From: Candidatus Binataceae bacterium
GTDB lineage: Bacteria; Desulfobacterota; Binatia; Binatales; Binataceae
Length of the DNA stretch: 64,000 nucleotides
Assembly (NCBI GenBank): GCA_035308025.1
Contig: DATGHL010000052.1
Coordinates: 1-64,000 of the forward strand
Direction of reading: 5' to 3'
In this document: positions 49,644-57,925 of the stretch, piece after piece
Layout of the letters: each line of letters opens with the position of its first letter
Position numbering within the stretch: the first letter of the stretch is position 1
Made by a program: the position numbers and the translations under genes
The notes under the pieces: generated by a model
Seen by the model: only the letters and a program-made list of their open reading frames with translations
The model's database searches: none
Told to the model about the DNA's origin: nothing

Positions 49644-52094
49644 ATGTCCGAACCCAGCTCGCAGACTCGCCTGCTCGGCTCCGCTGAAGCTCCGCCTAGT
49701 GTGTCTGAAGGCAGCTCGCAGAGCGGCTTGCTCGCTCCCGCCGCGACGGTCTCCGCTCGTGCAGCAGAGGTCAACGAAGGCCCCTCGGGGTTTCGTGTAA
49801 TCGGAACTCGGCCGATCCGGCATGACGGCGAAGACAAGGTCAGAGGCCGGGCGAAGTATGGCGCCGACTACGCGCTGGCGGGCATGTTACACGGCAAGGT
49901 GCTCCGCAGTCCGCACGCTCACGCGCGAATCAAATCGATCAATACCGAGAAAGCCGCGCAGTATCCCGGCGTCTTCGCAGTGCTCACGGGAGCGAACTTG
50001 CCTGAGGTCAAGGGCGCGATGGCGCAGGTCGGCGAGCTGGTCGTCAACACGCACTATCTGTCGCTCAACATAATGGCCCGCGACAAAGTCCTGTACGACG
50101 GCCACGCCGTTGCCGCCGTCGCTGCGATCAACCGTCACGTCGCCGAAGAAGCGCTCGCGCTAATCGAGGTCGAGTATGAAGTTCTGACGCCGGTGATGAC
50201 GGCTGAAGCCGCGATGCGGCCTGACGCGGCGGTGCTGTTGCCGGAGTTGCGCCAGATGCGGATGGCGTCGCGAGTCGATCCGGGCAAGCTCGAAGGCCCG
50301 GACGAGCCCGGCAATGTCGCCGGGCATATTCAGTTCCAGCGGGGCGACCTGGCGGCGGGTTTCAAAGCCGCGGATTTCGTCGTCGAGCGCGAGTATCATA
50401 CCGAGGCCGTCCATCAGGGTTACATCGAGCCGCAGAATGCGCTGGCGGCCTGGGACGCCGACGATCACGTCACGATTTACTGCTCGACCCAGGGCTCGTT
50501 CAACGTGCGCACACTCACGGCCGCGGTGCTCACGATGCCGGAAGGGCGGATTCGCGTGGTGCCCGCCGAGATCGGCGGCGGGTTTGGCGGCAAGACCACG
50601 GTATATCTGGAACCGTTGGCGGTGTTGCTCGCAAAAAAAGCCGGACGGCCGGTCAAGATGGTCATGACTCGCGCCGAGGTTCTGCGCGCGACCGGCCCGA
50701 CCTCGGGGACGCGATTCCGCGTCAAAATCGGAGTGAATCGCGACGGCCGGATTACCGCCGCCGAAGTTTGGATGGCATATGAGGCAGGCGCGTTTCCGGG
50801 CTCGCCGTTTGCGCCCGCAGCGATGACCACGCTGGCACCCTACAATATAGAAAATCTGCAAATCGACGCCTTTGACGTCGTCGTCAACCGGCCCAAGGTC
50901 GCAGCCTATCGTGCGCCGGGCTCGCCCGCCTCGGCGTTCGCCTGCGAAGCCGCGCTCAGCGAACTGGCGGAGTATGCCGGGATCGATCCGATTGAATTCC
51001 GTCTGCGCAACGCCGCGCGCGAGGGGCTGCCGATGCCCGCCGGGCCGCCGTTCAAGAAGATTGGCTTCGTTGAGACGCTCGCCGCCATGCGCGACGGCGA
51101 GCACTATTCGTCGAAACTTTCCGGCAAGTGTCGCGGGCGCGGCGTCGCCGCGGGTTTCTGGTTCAACGGCGGCCTCCAGTCATCCGCAGACGTTAATATT
51201 CATACCGACGGCACGGTCAGCGTCGTGACCGGATCGGTCGATATCGGCGGATCGCGCGCCGCGATGGCAATGATCGCTGCTGAAGTACTGGGCGTGCCCG
51301 TCCGCGACGTGCGGCCGATGGTCGCGGATACCGATGCGATCGGCCACAACGACGTGACCGGAGGCAGTCGCATCACCTTGGCCACCGGTCTGGCCGTGTT
51401 CAACGCCGCACACGACGCCTTGCGCGAACTCAAACTGCGCGCCGCCCGCCTGTGGGACAAAACTCCCGAAGAGGTCGAGTTCGACGCTGGAGTTTTTCGC
51501 GCACGCGGCAACGGCGTACCGCCGCTGGCGTTGAGTCAGGTCGCGGCAAAGCTGATCGCTACCGGCGGTCCGGTAACGGGCCGCGCCAGCCTCAACGCCG
51601 GCGCCGTGGGCGCCGTCGGTAATGCGTTTGCGGTGGTTTGTGTGGACGTCGAAGTTGATCCCGATACCGGCAAGGTGCGGATTCTGCGCGCGACGATCGC
51701 GCAGGACGTCGGCCGCGCGATCCATCCGAGCTACGTCGAAGGACAGATGCAAGGCGCACTCGCTCAGGGTGTCGGCTGGGCGCTCAACGAGGAGTACTAC
51801 TACGACGATCGCGGCGTGCTCCGAAACTCCGGACTGTTGGACTATCGCATGCCCACCTGTCTCGATCTGCCGATGCTCGAGACGCTGATCGTGGAAGTGC
51901 CCAACCCGGGTCATCCGCTGGGTGTCCGCGGCGTTGGCGAGGTCGGGATCGTACCGCCGATGGCGGCGGTCGCCGAGGCGATCTATCAGGCCGTCGGCGT
52001 GCGCATGACCGAGTTGCCGATGACGCCGGCCAAGGTCCTGAAGGCGATCTTGGAGAAGCGGGCGGGAGAGGGCGAAAGCGCGGCCGCGAGTTGA
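49644..52094 (+). CDS. xanthine-dehydrogenase-family molybdenum-binding large subunit (copy 2)
   Basis: The 816-residue paralogue of the gene at 46926 keeps VVPAEIGGGFGGK, AYRAPGSPASAF and RGVGEVGIVPP, all catalytic elements. It has an extra N-terminal 50 residues rich in Ser, Ala and Pro, with a short internal repeat (SSQTRLLGSAEA and SSQSGLLAPAAT), before the FRVIGTRPIRHDGEDK domain start. The ATG has GGAGGTG upstream. It has no S or M partner of its own nearby. It may combine with the first set to give a second substrate range. Confidence 0.9.
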   Translation: MSEPSSQTRLLGSAEAPPSVSEGSSQSGLLAPAATVSARAAEVNEGPSGFRVIGTRPIRHDGEDKVRGRAKYGADYALAGMLHGKVLRSPHAHARIKSINTEKAAQYPGVFAVLTGANLPEVKGAMAQVGELVVNTHYLSLNIMARDKVLYDGHAVAAVAAINRHVAEEALALIEVEYEVLTPVMTAEAAMRPDAAVLLPELRQMRMASRVDPGKLEGPDEPGNVAGHIQFQRGDLAAGFKAADFVVEREYHTEAVHQGYIEPQNALAAWDADDHVTIYCSTQGSFNVRTLTAAVLTMPEGRIRVVPAEIGGGFGGKTTVYLEPLAVLLAKKAGRPVKMVMTRAEVLRATGPTSGTRFRVKIGVNRDGRITAAEVWMAYEAGAFPGSPFAPAAMTTLAPYNIENLQIDAFDVVVNRPKVAAYRAPGSPASAFACEAALSELAEYAGIDPIEFRLRNAAREGLPMPAGPPFKKIGFVETLAAMRDGEHYSSKLSGKCRGRGVAAGFWFNGGLQSSADVNIHTDGTVSVVTGSVDIGGSRAAMAMIAAEVLGVPVRDVRPMVADTDAIGHNDVTGGSRITLATGLAVFNAAHDALRELKLRAARLWDKTPEEVEFDAGVFRARGNGVPPLALSQVAAKLIATGGPVTGRASLNAGAVGAVGNAFAVVCVDVEVDPDTGKVRILRATIAQDVGRAIHPSYVEGQMQGALAQGVGWALNEEYYYDDRGVLRNSGLLDYRMPTCLDLPMLETLIVEVPNPGHPLGVRGVGEVGIVPPMAAVAEAIYQAVGVRMTELPMTPAKVLKAILEKRAGEGESAAAS

Positions 52095-52221
52095 GAAGCC
52101 CTGAAAATCAGCGGCAAAAGCGGCAAGTTGACCCGTAGTCCAGCCGGGGCGTAGAACAAGGCTTCGTCAGATTGGCCATAATTAGTGATTGCAAGTTGTT
52201 AAAGACCGCGTACAATAAGAG

Positions 52222-52296
52222 TTGCTAGCCGGGGTTTGCCCCCCCTTTTCCCGGTTGGCGCGGGGGCCGAGCGAAGGAATTCGCTCGGTCCTTTTT
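52222..52296 (+). ncRNA. candidate small RNA with own promoter and terminator
   Basis: TTGCAA (52189-52194), 16 bases, TACAAT (52211-52216) form a plausible promoter. About 75 bases follow and end with the perfect 9-bp hairpin CCGAGCGAA/TTCGCTCGG (52267-52288) and a T-run. No open reading frame lies inside. It is convergent with the RRM protein gene, and the hairpin might simply be the terminator for the upstream large subunit gene. The rest of 52095-52315 is empty. Confidence 0.4.
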
Positions 52297-52315
52297 GCTT
52301 TGGGAGAATTTGAGC

Positions 52316-52618
52316 CTAGCGGTCGCGGTCGCCGCCAAAGGAGCGTCCGCTCCCACCGCCCCCACTGCCGCTGCGCGCCTGCGCCTCGTTGACGCGGATG
52401 GCGCGCCCCTTGACGTCGCGGCCATTGAGTTTCTTGATGGCCTCTTCGGCAGCGGCATCGGTGGTCATCTCGACGAAGCCAAAACCGCGTGAGCGATTCG
52501 TGGTGCGGTCGATAATTACCTGAGAATTCTCCACGCCACCGACCTCCGAAAAGGTATCGTGCAAATCCTGATCAGTGACGGTCCAGGCTAAATTCCCTAC
52601 GTACAGTCTGCGGCCCAT
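52316..52618 (-). CDS. RRM-domain RNA-binding protein
   Basis: The 100-residue protein is a single RNA recognition motif with RNP2 LYVGNL (residues 5-10) and RNP1 RGFGFVEM (44-51), followed by a Gly/Ser-rich tail. It resembles the small bacterial RRM proteins that bind U-rich RNA, often cold-related. GGAGGAG precedes the ATG by a standard gap. It stands alone. Confidence 0.95.
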   Translation of the reverse strand: MGRRLYVGNLAWTVTDQDLHDTFSEVGGVENSQVIIDRTTNRSRGFGFVEMTTDAAAEEAIKKLNGRDVKGRAIRVNEAQARSGSGGGGSGRSFGGDRDR

Positions 52619-52740
52619 CAGGCTCTCCTCCAGAACGGTGCGCCGGCTTCATTCATCCGGAACCGGATTTCCTTATAGCACCAGGTGACCACACTAACAT
52701 AGCGTCGAACTCCTTGGCCTCAAGTAGCAGTCCAAAAGTA

Positions 52741-53052
52741 TCACTGCGGCGCCTGCCGATCGCCTGCGGCCCGGGACCTCAGCGAGAGTTTGTTGTCGTC
52801 TATAGCGAAAATCCTGGAGAATTCCTGCCCGTATATAGCCACAAGCAAAGTAAATTCCGCACCAGGTGAATGCTCCCTGGCGAATGGAACCAAACCCTCG
52901 GCAAGTTCTGACGATCGGAGTTTTAGGCTCATAGGTTCGTAGCACTGTCGCTCAGTGTCTATCTTGTGCATCAGTCCTTTGTTGTGTAGTTTCAAAATAT
53001 AATTCAAAAGTTGGTCCGCGGGAGAATAGTGAATGCCGCGTAGAAAACGCAC
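52741..53052 (-). CDS. hypothetical protein
   Basis: A 103-residue frame with plausible composition (SPGAEFTLLVAIYGQEFSRIFAIDD), in a 413-bp region with no other convincing gene. It overlaps the divergent 53033 gene by 20 bp at its start; a downstream ATG (MHKIDTERQ) would avoid that. No family recognised. GC is lower than in neighbours, which hints at foreign or decaying sequence. Confidence 0.35.
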   Translation of the reverse strand: MRFLRGIHYSPADQLLNYILKLHNKGLMHKIDTERQCYEPMSLKLRSSELAEGLVPFAREHSPGAEFTLLVAIYGQEFSRIFAIDDNKLSLRSRAAGDRQAPQ

Positions 53053-53428
53053 TCAGGCCGGTGGTGCACTGCAACAAGTTCAGGAACAGGCGCGCGCCTT
53101 GTTGCTCAGTCTGCGCACGGAGATCCGCAGCAAAGAGGCGGAGATAGCAACCCTGCGCGCGGACGCAGCAGCGCTTGATCGGCTGGGTGGCGGCGCGGGC
53201 GCATCTCCAGTCGCGGCGGCAAAGCCAGCGCCCGGCAAGCGGCGTTCGCGTCGGGTAAACTGGGGCGGCATCCTGCAGGAATTGCCCAAACAGTTCAAAG
53301 CCTCCGACGTTCGCGTGATGCGCTCGGTTGCGCATAAGCGGCCGTCAGAGATTTTCGCCGCGATCACCCGCTGGATCGAAGCCGGTGCGGTAAAACGCAA
53401 GGCTCGCGGATTATACGAACGCATCTGA
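53033..53428 (+). CDS. basic coiled-coil protein with helix-turn-helix-like tail
   Basis: The 131-residue protein has a Lys/Arg-rich start, a coiled coil at about 13-50 (LQQVQEQARALLLSLRTEIRSK), a Gly/Ala/Pro linker and a C-terminal segment. That segment, VMRSVAHKRPSEIFAAITRWIEAGAVKRKARGLYERI, resembles the end of a winged helix. Probably DNA-binding or nucleoid-associated. ATG at 53033. No family name can be given with confidence. Confidence 0.65.
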   Translation: MPRRKRTQAGGALQQVQEQARALLLSLRTEIRSKEAEIATLRADAAALDRLGGGAGASPVAAAKPAPGKRRSRRVNWGGILQELPKQFKASDVRVMRSVAHKRPSEIFAAITRWIEAGAVKRKARGLYERI

Positions 53429-53605
53429 GCGATTGAAATTCGCTCTTCCGTTCACAACGCGAGCAGCTCCGGCCGCTCACCCGATGATGTATCAAGTTCC
53501 GGAGTGGCAAACCGTTCCGCGTATTATCTTCGTTCGCCGCGGCGCCTGAGGCCGGAGAGCGTATGCGGCCGCGCGTATAAACCGCACTTGTTGTAGAGCC
53601 ATGGG

Positions 53606-54634
53606 ATGCCGGTAAAGACTATTGAATGGCGGGCGGACAGCGTCCGCATGATCGATCAGCGTCTGCTGCCGGTGCGCGAGGTGATTCGAACCTATCGGGA
53701 CTATCGCGGCGTCGCTGAGGCGATTCGCACGATGGTCATTCGCGGCGCGCCGGCGATCGGTGTGGCTACTGCGATGGGCATTGCACTGGGTATCCGCGGG
53801 ACCGCGGGTGAGGCGGCGCGCAAGCGTTTCGCTGTAGTCGCAAAGACGCTGAGACTGACGCGGCCGACTGCGGTTAACCTGGCGTGGGCGATCGCGCGGA
53901 TGGGGCAAGTTCTGGAAAGCAACCTCGCGCTGAACGCCGACCAATTATTTCGGCGGATGCGCGCGGAAGCGCTTGCTACCTGCCGTGAAGATATCGCACT
54001 GAATCGCGAACTGGGAATGCATGGGGCAGCGCTGATCGATTCGCCGGCGACGGTGCTGACACACTGCAACGCGGGCGCTCTGGCTACTGCCGGCTATGGC
54101 ACCGCGTTGGGTATCGTGCGGGCGGCGCGCGCACAGGGCAAGCATGTCAGCGTGTTCGCCGACGAGACCCGGCCCTTTTTGCAGGGTTCGCGCTTGACGG
54201 CCTGGGAGTTGCGCAAGGATCACATACCGGTCACCGTGATCGCCGATAACATGGCCGGGTCGGTCCTGCGCGATGGCAAGATCGCCTGCGTGATCGTCGG
54301 CACCGATCGCACCGCCGCCAATGGCGACGTGGCGAACAAGATTGGCACCTATCCGCTGGCGGTGCTGGCCAATCGCCATCGCGTGCCGTTCTATGTAGCT
54401 GCGCCGCTGTCGTCGATCGATCTCGATTGCCCCGATGGCGCCGCGATTCCGATCGAAGAGCGGGCGCCCGAGGAGTTGACTGAGTTTCGCGGCAAGGCGA
54501 TCACGCCTAAAGGCGTCGGGGTCTTCAACCCGGCGTTTGACGTTACGCCGGCGGAATTAGTAACCGCGATCATCACCGAACGTGGTATCGCGCGTCCGCC
54601 ATATCGAGAGGCGCTGGCCCGGCTCAAGCGCTGA
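53606..54634 (+). CDS. mtnA: S-methyl-5-thioribose-1-phosphate isomerase
   Basis: The 342-residue enzyme of the methionine salvage pathway converts methylthioribose-1-phosphate to the ribulose form. Seen are IRGAPAIGVATAMG, the catalytic Cys in THCNAGALATAGYGTALG, the Asp in GTDRTAANGDVANKIGTY and the C-terminal NPAFDVTPAELVTAIITERG. The ATG at 53606 has only a weak ribosome site. It is alone; other mtn genes are not in the window. The upstream 177 bp show no SAM riboswitch. Confidence 0.95.
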   Translation: MPVKTIEWRADSVRMIDQRLLPVREVIRTYRDYRGVAEAIRTMVIRGAPAIGVATAMGIALGIRGTAGEAARKRFAVVAKTLRLTRPTAVNLAWAIARMGQVLESNLALNADQLFRRMRAEALATCREDIALNRELGMHGAALIDSPATVLTHCNAGALATAGYGTALGIVRAARAQGKHVSVFADETRPFLQGSRLTAWELRKDHIPVTVIADNMAGSVLRDGKIACVIVGTDRTAANGDVANKIGTYPLAVLANRHRVPFYVAAPLSSIDLDCPDGAAIPIEERAPEELTEFRGKAITPKGVGVFNPAFDVTPAELVTAIITERGIARPPYREALARLKR

Positions 54635-54693
54635 GGAACGCCCAGCAACAAGAGGAATCCCAGCATACGGCGAGAATGCGAGAAAAGATTCGG

Positions 54694-54727
54694 GATTCTT
54701 CGCCTCGCGGAGTCGGCTCAGAATGAC
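54694..54727. repeat. REP-like palindromic intergenic repeat
   Basis: An imperfect palindrome, GATTCTTCGCCTCGCGG followed by AGTCGGCTCAGAATGAC, with outer arms ATTCT/AGAAT. Short hairpin repeats of this type (TTCG... near CAGAATGAC) are common between genes of soil bacteria. A related core, GCCTCGCGGACTCGGC, occurs near 4112. The rest of 54635-54781 is empty. Confidence 0.5.
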
Positions 54728-54781
54728 GCCACGATTTGCTCGGTTGATACAGACATTTGCGAAACGCGACATTAGTCGTCG

Positions 54782-55795
54782 TTAACCGAGCAACTCGAGG
54801 CCGCGTTCAAAAAAACGCGGGCCGGTGAGGGCGATATCCTCCCAGGTCGGATCGTGACGTTTGCCGCGCCGATGCAGCATCACGTTGAAGGCGGTAATCA
54901 CGCCGAAACGGTAGCAGGCGAAGGCGCGAAACCATCGCACTTCGGCGGCGGTTATCGGCATCGCGACTGCGGCGCGATAGACTTCCGCGAGTTCGTCCGG
55001 CGGCAGGATGTGCCGGGGTACGAGATCCTGTTTGACCCAGGTTTCGCGATCGGAAAACAGGCAGAGCCAGCCGAGGTCTATGAGCACGGCGCCAATCTGC
55101 GCCAGTTCCCAATCGATCACGGCGCGCAGCCGGCCATTCTCGTACAGGCAATTCGACCAGTTCAGATCGCCATGGACGCAGCCGACGAGCGGATTGTCCG
55201 GCAGCGTTGACTTCAGCCGCGCGCGCAGCCGCGGCGCCGCGGCGATGATCGACGGTTCGAGCGTCGGACGATCGAGCAAGGCGTCGAGCCGGGTCATCTC
55301 GTCGGCCAAGGTGCAGGGCTCCCCCCATGCCGTGCGCCGCGGCTCCCAAGGCACGTCATGCAGCGCGGCCATCATCTGGATCGTGAGACGGGCGAGGTCG
55401 CGCTGCTGCGCGGGCGGAAACTCGTGCTCGCCGAGCGCGAGTTTGTCGCCGGTGACGAAGGCCGCGACGAAATAGGGCCGGTCGAACCAATCCGGCTCGT
55501 CGCCGAACCACTTGATCGGCGGCACAGGAACGCTGGTCTCGGCGAGCGACGCCATGATGCGCGCCTGCCGCGCGATGTCGGCGGTGCCGACGGCGCGCAC
55601 GCCAGCTGGCGCCAGTCGCAGCACGAGTTTTTCGCGCACCCGGCCGGCGTCCGCGGCGTACTCCAGCTCAAAGCTGTAGCTCTGCCCGGCGTGACCCGGC
55701 AGCGGACTGATCGCGTTCACCTCGGCGGCGGGGTCGGCGCTTTTGGCGCGAACAAAGTCCCGCAGCAGCCGCTCGATCTCGGTCTCTGCCGCCAT
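54782..55795 (-). CDS. aminoglycoside phosphotransferase-family (APH) kinase
   Basis: The 337-residue kinase-fold protein has catalytic loop VHGDLNWSNCLYENG and metal motif VIDWELAQIG, and a GHAGQSYSFELEY nucleotide loop near residue 33. Members next to acyl-CoA genes are often called acyl-CoA dehydrogenase-like or choline/homoserine-type kinases, and real antibiotic resistance is unlikely. It lies 18 bp from the GST gene stop on the same strand, so the two may be co-transcribed. Substrate unknown. Confidence 0.85.
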   Translation of the reverse strand: MAAETEIERLLRDFVRAKSADPAAEVNAISPLPGHAGQSYSFELEYAADAGRVREKLVLRLAPAGVRAVGTADIARQARIMASLAETSVPVPPIKWFGDEPDWFDRPYFVAAFVTGDKLALGEHEFPPAQQRDLARLTIQMMAALHDVPWEPRRTAWGEPCTLADEMTRLDALLDRPTLEPSIIAAAPRLRARLKSTLPDNPLVGCVHGDLNWSNCLYENGRLRAVIDWELAQIGAVLIDLGWLCLFSDRETWVKQDLVPRHILPPDELAEVYRAAVAMPITAAEVRWFRAFACYRFGVITAFNVMLHRRGKRHDPTWEDIALTGPRFFERGLELLG

Positions 55796-55813
55796 CGAAG
55801 TTCGCGCTCCGGT

Positions 55814-56464
55814 CTAGCCCTTCATCTTGAGCTGCGCAGAGGCCGGATGCAGGCTCGCCTTGGCGCTGGGACGCGCGTCGACGCGCTTGAACCAGGCGTT
55901 GACGTTGGGCAGGGACGGATCCAGCGGTTGACCGACCCCGGCGGCGAAGTCGAGGGCGCAGTACAGAATGACGTCGGCGATAGTGAAACGGTTCGGCACG
56001 ATGAAGTCGCGGCCGGCGATAAGTCCGTCGAGCCATTTAAGGCGGGCCTGGGTGATGCGCTTGAGGCCCGGGGCGGCGTCGGGCTCGCAGGGGACGCGAT
56101 TCTTGAAGAGTTCGAGGCCTTCGGCGAAGCGAAAGCCATTGTAGAGGTTTTCGGTGATATTCTGTTCAACCCGCCGCTGCCATTGGCGGGTCTCGGCGCG
56201 ATCCTCAGCGGTGGCGCCGATCAGCGGAGGCGTCGGGTGCTTTTCCTCGAGATATTCCCAGATGGCGACGGTCTCGCCGATGCACTTGCCGTTATCAAGT
56301 TCGAGGGCGGGTAACTGGCCGCCGGGGTTACGATCGGTATATGGCGGTTGACGGTTTTGCGCCTTCATTAGGTCCACGTCCTTCATCGGGAAGGTGAGCC
56401 CCTTTTCGATCAGCACCATACGGTTGGCGCGGGGATTGGGTCCGAAAGAGTCATACATTTGCAT
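55814..56464 (-). CDS. glutathione S-transferase family protein
   Basis: The 216-residue protein has a thioredoxin-like N-domain (NRMVLIEKGLTFPMKDVDLMK, cis-Pro in GGQLPALELDNGKCIGETVAIWEYLEEK) and an alpha-helical C-domain starting near residue 90. It could conjugate or isomerise electrophiles from the catabolic routes in the window. First gene of a two-gene unit with the kinase. The 224 bp upstream hold no gene. Confidence 0.88.
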   Translation of the reverse strand: MQMYDSFGPNPRANRMVLIEKGLTFPMKDVDLMKAQNRQPPYTDRNPGGQLPALELDNGKCIGETVAIWEYLEEKHPTPPLIGATAEDRAETRQWQRRVEQNITENLYNGFRFAEGLELFKNRVPCEPDAAPGLKRITQARLKWLDGLIAGRDFIVPNRFTIADVILYCALDFAAGVGQPLDPSLPNVNAWFKRVDARPSAKASLHPASAQLKMKG

Positions 56465-56688
56465 TGGCGAATCGCTCCATAGTGTTTGTTGATTGCCGAG
56501 CGCGCACCGCTTGCGCGAAATGCGTTTCGGCGGACGTGCGATCCTAGCGCATCGAGTGGCTGAGAGGGAACCGCGTCAATGCCGGCGCGGGCCGGAGAGT
56601 GGCTGGCGGACCCGCGGGATTTTGCATATCGTGAACGCCGCGAATCCGCCGAGCCATTGGTGCGCGGGCTTTCGGCAATGATCCGGTT

Positions 56689-57906
56689 ATGCGCTTTTGT
56701 CCTCAATGCGGTTGCACCCTGATACCGAACGCGCGGTTCTGTGCCGAGTGTGGAACGCCGCTGCGCGCGGAAACGACTCCGCGAGCTCGTGGCGATAAAG
56801 CGGGCGGCGCGGCTGTCGGAAGTGACGCGGGCGCGTCTCCTACGCTGGCGCCCTTTGTCGCGATCTTCAGCGCCTTGATCGTATTTGGCAGCCTCGTGAG
56901 CTGGTTGATTTTGCGGCAGCTGCCGGCGCGCGATGCCCTGCTCGCAGCCGCGCCGCCGCAGGTCTCGGTCGCCGCTGCCGAGGGCGATCAGTTACCGGCT
57001 AACCATCCGAAAGTCGCGCTGCCCCGGGACGCCCTGTCCTTTATCGCCGAAGTGGAGAGCAAGGCCCGCCGACAGCCGCGGGATCTCGCTGCTTGGGATC
57101 AGTTGGGCGACGTGACTCTGCGCGCCGCGGCCTTCGACCCGGCTTATTATGCGAAAGCGGCGGATGCCTACGCCCATGTGCTCAAGATCGATCCTGAAAA
57201 TTCGGACGCCTTGCGCGGGATCGGCAATGTCGATTTTGATCAGGGCAAGCCTGACGCTGCGATCGCCGCGTATGAGCATTACCTGACGCGCAAGCCCGAT
57301 GATCCGGAGGTACGTACGGACATGGCCACGATGCTGCTTTCCAGCGGCGCCGCCGACGCCGCGATCGCGCAGTACAAGCGCGTGCTGGAAGCTCATCCGA
57401 ATTTCTTCGAGGCCAACTTCAATCTTGGAGTGGCTTACGGCAACAGCAACAATCCGGCGGCGCGCGCGGCGCTGGAAAAGGCCCTCAAGCTCGCGCCCGA
57501 CGACCAGGCGCGCAATCGGGTGAACCAGATGATCGCGTCGCTCGGCTCAGCCTCGGCAGCGGGCGGACCCGAACTGGCAGATAATGCGGCGGCGTCAGTG
57601 TCGGCGGCGCCTGATACGCAGCCGAGTCCCACCAATTTTCGCGAAGCGATCGAACAGACCATGCGTGACTTGCCGGTCGCGGGCGACAAAGTCCAGTCGG
57701 TGAATTGGAACTCGACGAGCGAGGCTCGCGTGCTGATGAACAATTTTCCGATGGAGCAGATGCCGCCATTCGCCGCGGAGAAATTTATCGCTGATCTCAA
57801 GGCCGGCGTAGACCGCGCCAAGGCCACTTACCACGTCACCGTGCCGGTGCGGATCGATATCTGCGACGCGGCTGACGGCCGCGTGATGCAGTCAATTACC
57901 GAGTAA
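56689..57906 (+). CDS. zinc-ribbon and TPR membrane protein
   Basis: The 405-residue protein has a zinc ribbon CPQCG...CAECG (residues 4-23), one membrane helix near 60-82 (LAPFVAIFSALIVFGSLVSWLIL) and TPR repeats between about 115 and 285 (DAYAHVLKIDPENSDALRGIGNVDFDQGKPDAA and following). A C-terminal alpha/beta region follows. It resembles TPR scaffolds of envelope assembly. It precedes an Agl23-like membrane gene by 19 bp. Function unknown. Confidence 0.8.
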   Translation: MRFCPQCGCTLIPNARFCAECGTPLRAETTPRARGDKAGGAAVGSDAGASPTLAPFVAIFSALIVFGSLVSWLILRQLPARDALLAAAPPQVSVAAAEGDQLPANHPKVALPRDALSFIAEVESKARRQPRDLAAWDQLGDVTLRAAAFDPAYYAKAADAYAHVLKIDPENSDALRGIGNVDFDQGKPDAAIAAYEHYLTRKPDDPEVRTDMATMLLSSGAADAAIAQYKRVLEAHPNFFEANFNLGVAYGNSNNPAARAALEKALKLAPDDQARNRVNQMIASLGSASAAGGPELADNAAASVSAAPDTQPSPTNFREAIEQTMRDLPVAGDKVQSVNWNSTSEARVLMNNFPMEQMPPFAAEKFIADLKAGVDRAKATYHVTVPVRIDICDAADGRVMQSITE

Positions 57907-57925
57907 ACTCACTCTGCCGGTCGAG

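Noticed and set aside
54782..55795. Aminoglycoside resistance gene
   Set aside because: The APH fold is shared by many metabolic kinases, and context (GST, catabolic genes) does not suggest antibiotic modification.
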